Shown here piece by piece: positions 63,266-64,000 of a DNA stretch of 64,000 nt (within the stretch, counting starts at the first letter, position 1; each line of letters opens with the position of its first letter). Origin of the DNA: Marinicella marina (lineage in GTDB: Bacteria; Pseudomonadota; Gammaproteobacteria; Xanthomonadales; Marinicellaceae); NCBI RefSeq assembly GCF_030065545.1, contig NZ_JASJNC010000004.1:248001-312000 (forward strand), in the 5' to 3' direction. Made by a program: the position numbers and the translations under genes. The notes below the pieces were generated by a model. The model did no database searches. It was not told the DNA's origin and saw nothing but the letters and a program-made list of their open reading frames with translations.

Positions 63266-63719
63266 ATCTATTAACCTCACAAATTCCAAAACCATCGTAA
63301 ATCACATTATCATCTAATTTTCGTTGGTTCTTTAGGTCGCATTTCGCCGTTATTTTTAATGGTGAATAACCTATACCCTGAGCAGTCCAGCCATTGTAGT
63401 ATTTATCTTCATGTTTAATACAAAATCCCCACGTCTCCAAGGGATCACCGAATACGATAAAAAATCTAAAATCTTTATTCCCCTTGAAATAAAACTTACC
63501 ATCTTTGTCTGTTTTCGTTGAAAATTTAGATTCGCCACAATGGTTTTTACCCTTTATCTTGTGAAGATGAACTTCAGCACCTACAACAGGTATTTGATTG
63601 AAAGTAACAATTCCATTCGCTTCTGGGATAACTTGTCTTGTATGGGGTGCAGGCATGGCTACACACCCAGAAATTGTTATTACAATAAACAAGCCAAAAA
63701 AATTCCTGTATAGATTCAT
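63258..63719 (-). CDS. Unknown lipoprotein of the element (DUF6795/carboxypeptidase-regulatory-like fold)
   Basis: The 153 residues start with a lipoprotein signal (MNLYRNFFGLFIVITISGC, Cys19). The mature part resembles a carboxypeptidase-regulatory-like beta-sandwich: ANGIVTFNQIPVVGAEVHLHK, then STKTDKDGKFYFKGN, the common transthyretin-like pattern. Other Cys are in NHCGES, FCIKH, KCDLK and GICEV. Its ATG overlaps the integrase stop by 4 bp (ATGA), so it is translated after the integrase. Where it acts, most likely the periplasmic face of a membrane, is inferred from the lipobox. Confidence 0.7.
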   Translation of the reverse strand: MNLYRNFFGLFIVITISGCVAMPAPHTRQVIPEANGIVTFNQIPVVGAEVHLHKIKGKNHCGESKFSTKTDKDGKFYFKGNKDFRFFIVFGDPLETWGFCIKHEDKYYNGWTAQGIGYSPLKITAKCDLKNQRKLDDNVIYDGFGICEVNRYD

Positions 63720-64000
63720 GATTTCTTCCTAGCGGCTTGGTTTCTTTCACCAATCGGCACAATTTTATTAACATCCGAATCAACCAAGTCAGCCCACTGC
63801 TGAAGCATATCGGCGCGGTCAATGAGGTATTCGGCGCGGTTATAGGCGGCTCTGACTTTGTTAGTTGGTACGTGCGCCAATGAGCGTTCTATCCAGTCAG
63901 AATTAAAGTTCATTTCATTTAATATAGTCGAGGCTGTAGCTCTTAGGCCGTGAATGGTGGTCTTTTCCGCCATGTTGATTTTCTTTATTACGCTGAGCAT
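63716..64000 (-). CDS. int: P4-type tyrosine integrase, C-terminal fragment (continues past the right edge)
   Basis: The visible 94 residues are the catalytic C-terminus. TTIHGLRATASTILNEMNF carries the second catalytic Arg in the H-x-L-R box, and LAHVPTNKVRAAYNRAEYL holds the nucleophile region with the H-x-x-x-x-x-x-R-x-x-Y spacing typical of P4/CP4-57 integrases. The rest of the gene, including the first catalytic Arg, is to the right. The ATG at the window edge is probably an internal Met. It overlaps the lipoprotein start by 4 bp. Integrases of this type use tRNA or ssrA 3' ends, in line with the repeat at 55923-55937. Confidence 0.93.
   Translation of the reverse strand: MLSVIKKINMAEKTTIHGLRATASTILNEMNFNSDWIERSLAHVPTNKVRAAYNRAEYLIDRADMLQQWADLVDSDVNKIVPIGERNQAARKKS

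Larger units (their letters stand above)
55923..64000. mobile_element. Integrated element with P4-type integrase (left border to window edge)
   Basis: The block is bounded on the left by a tRNA/tmRNA-end repeat and reaches the right edge within an integrase gene. All its genes lie on the minus strand: integrase, three coupled unknown genes, alpA-type regulator, small-terminase-like gene, restriction-modification enzyme and AlbA_2 protein. Its sequence is visibly AT-richer than the flanking core. No replication, capsid or conjugation genes appear in the visible part. Organisation resembles P4-like satellites and phage-inducible islands, but the right end is not seen. Confidence 0.75.

Noticed and set aside
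1-64000. CRISPR arrays, rRNA operons and insertion sequences
   Set aside because: I looked for regularly spaced repeats, rRNA sequences and transposase genes with terminal repeats and saw none; only short local repeats are present.

Overview
The window is a chromosomal segment of a Gram-negative gammaproteobacterium of moderate-to-low GC. The evidence is outer-membrane genes (pagL-like lipid A deacylase, bamB, a TonB-dependent receptor behind a Fur-box-like site), a type IV pilus pilB-pilC-pilD block, yajC-secD-secF, sucCD, and the divergent trmJ/suhB pair also known from enterics. The load of exported or unusual peptidases (DUF885, S9, HExxH metalloprotease, pepsin-like) and the IF-x-x-GF[DE] tail on a secreted beta-helix protein would suit a marine proteolytic genus such as Marinicella. 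That genus guess is only an inference.

Layout. 1-5.8 kb: an unknown partial gene, yjbQ, an RssA-type patatin, a pepsin-like protease, pagL, a CadC-like/histidine-phosphatase fusion and a DUF3667 membrane protein. 5.8-23.5 kb: a DUF885 lipoprotein, an S9 peptidase, thioredoxin 2, a MATE pump, the TonB receptor, a deletion scar joining an alpha/beta-hydrolase start to a LytTR response regulator, then GNAT, beta-helix, SET, PhnA, metalloprotease, glutathione peroxidase, AhpD-like and CDF genes. 23.5-35 kb: tRNA-Ile2(CAU), coaE-pilD-pilC-pilB, sucC-sucD, a DUF4426/DUF4139 pair and a DUF1631 protein. 35-44.6 kb: the minus-strand cluster yfgM-bamB-der-moeA-(rhodanese-moeB)-folD, tRNA-Asn, divergent trmJ and suhB (the latter lacking its metal-binding residues), and small genes. 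44.7-55.9 kb: yajC-secD-secF, a GFA/VanY pair, yghU, a DUF465-like gene, and an operon of acetolactate synthase, a DsbD-family protein and a redoxin.

55.9 kb to the right edge is an integrated element. Its left border is a 15-bp sequence matching the 3' end (with CCA) of a tRNA or tmRNA gene. It ends, cut by the window, in the C-terminal part of a P4-type tyrosine integrase. Between them lie an AlpA regulator, a small-terminase-like protein, a ~400-nt apparently non-coding stretch, a single-chain restriction-modification enzyme (PD-(D/E)XK nuclease, adenine methyltransferase, C-terminal specificity region) with an AlbA_2 (Schlafen-like) partner 2 bp downstream, and three unknown genes translationally coupled to the integrase. 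This accessory block is the best candidate for an undescribed, probably anti-phage, system.

The most notable core-region anomalies are the metal-site-less SuhB, the CadC-SixA-like fusion, the cytosolic pepsin homologue, the N-terminal rhodanese-MoeB fusion, the VanY-type peptidase with a GNAT-like N-terminus, and the hydrolase/LytTR scar.
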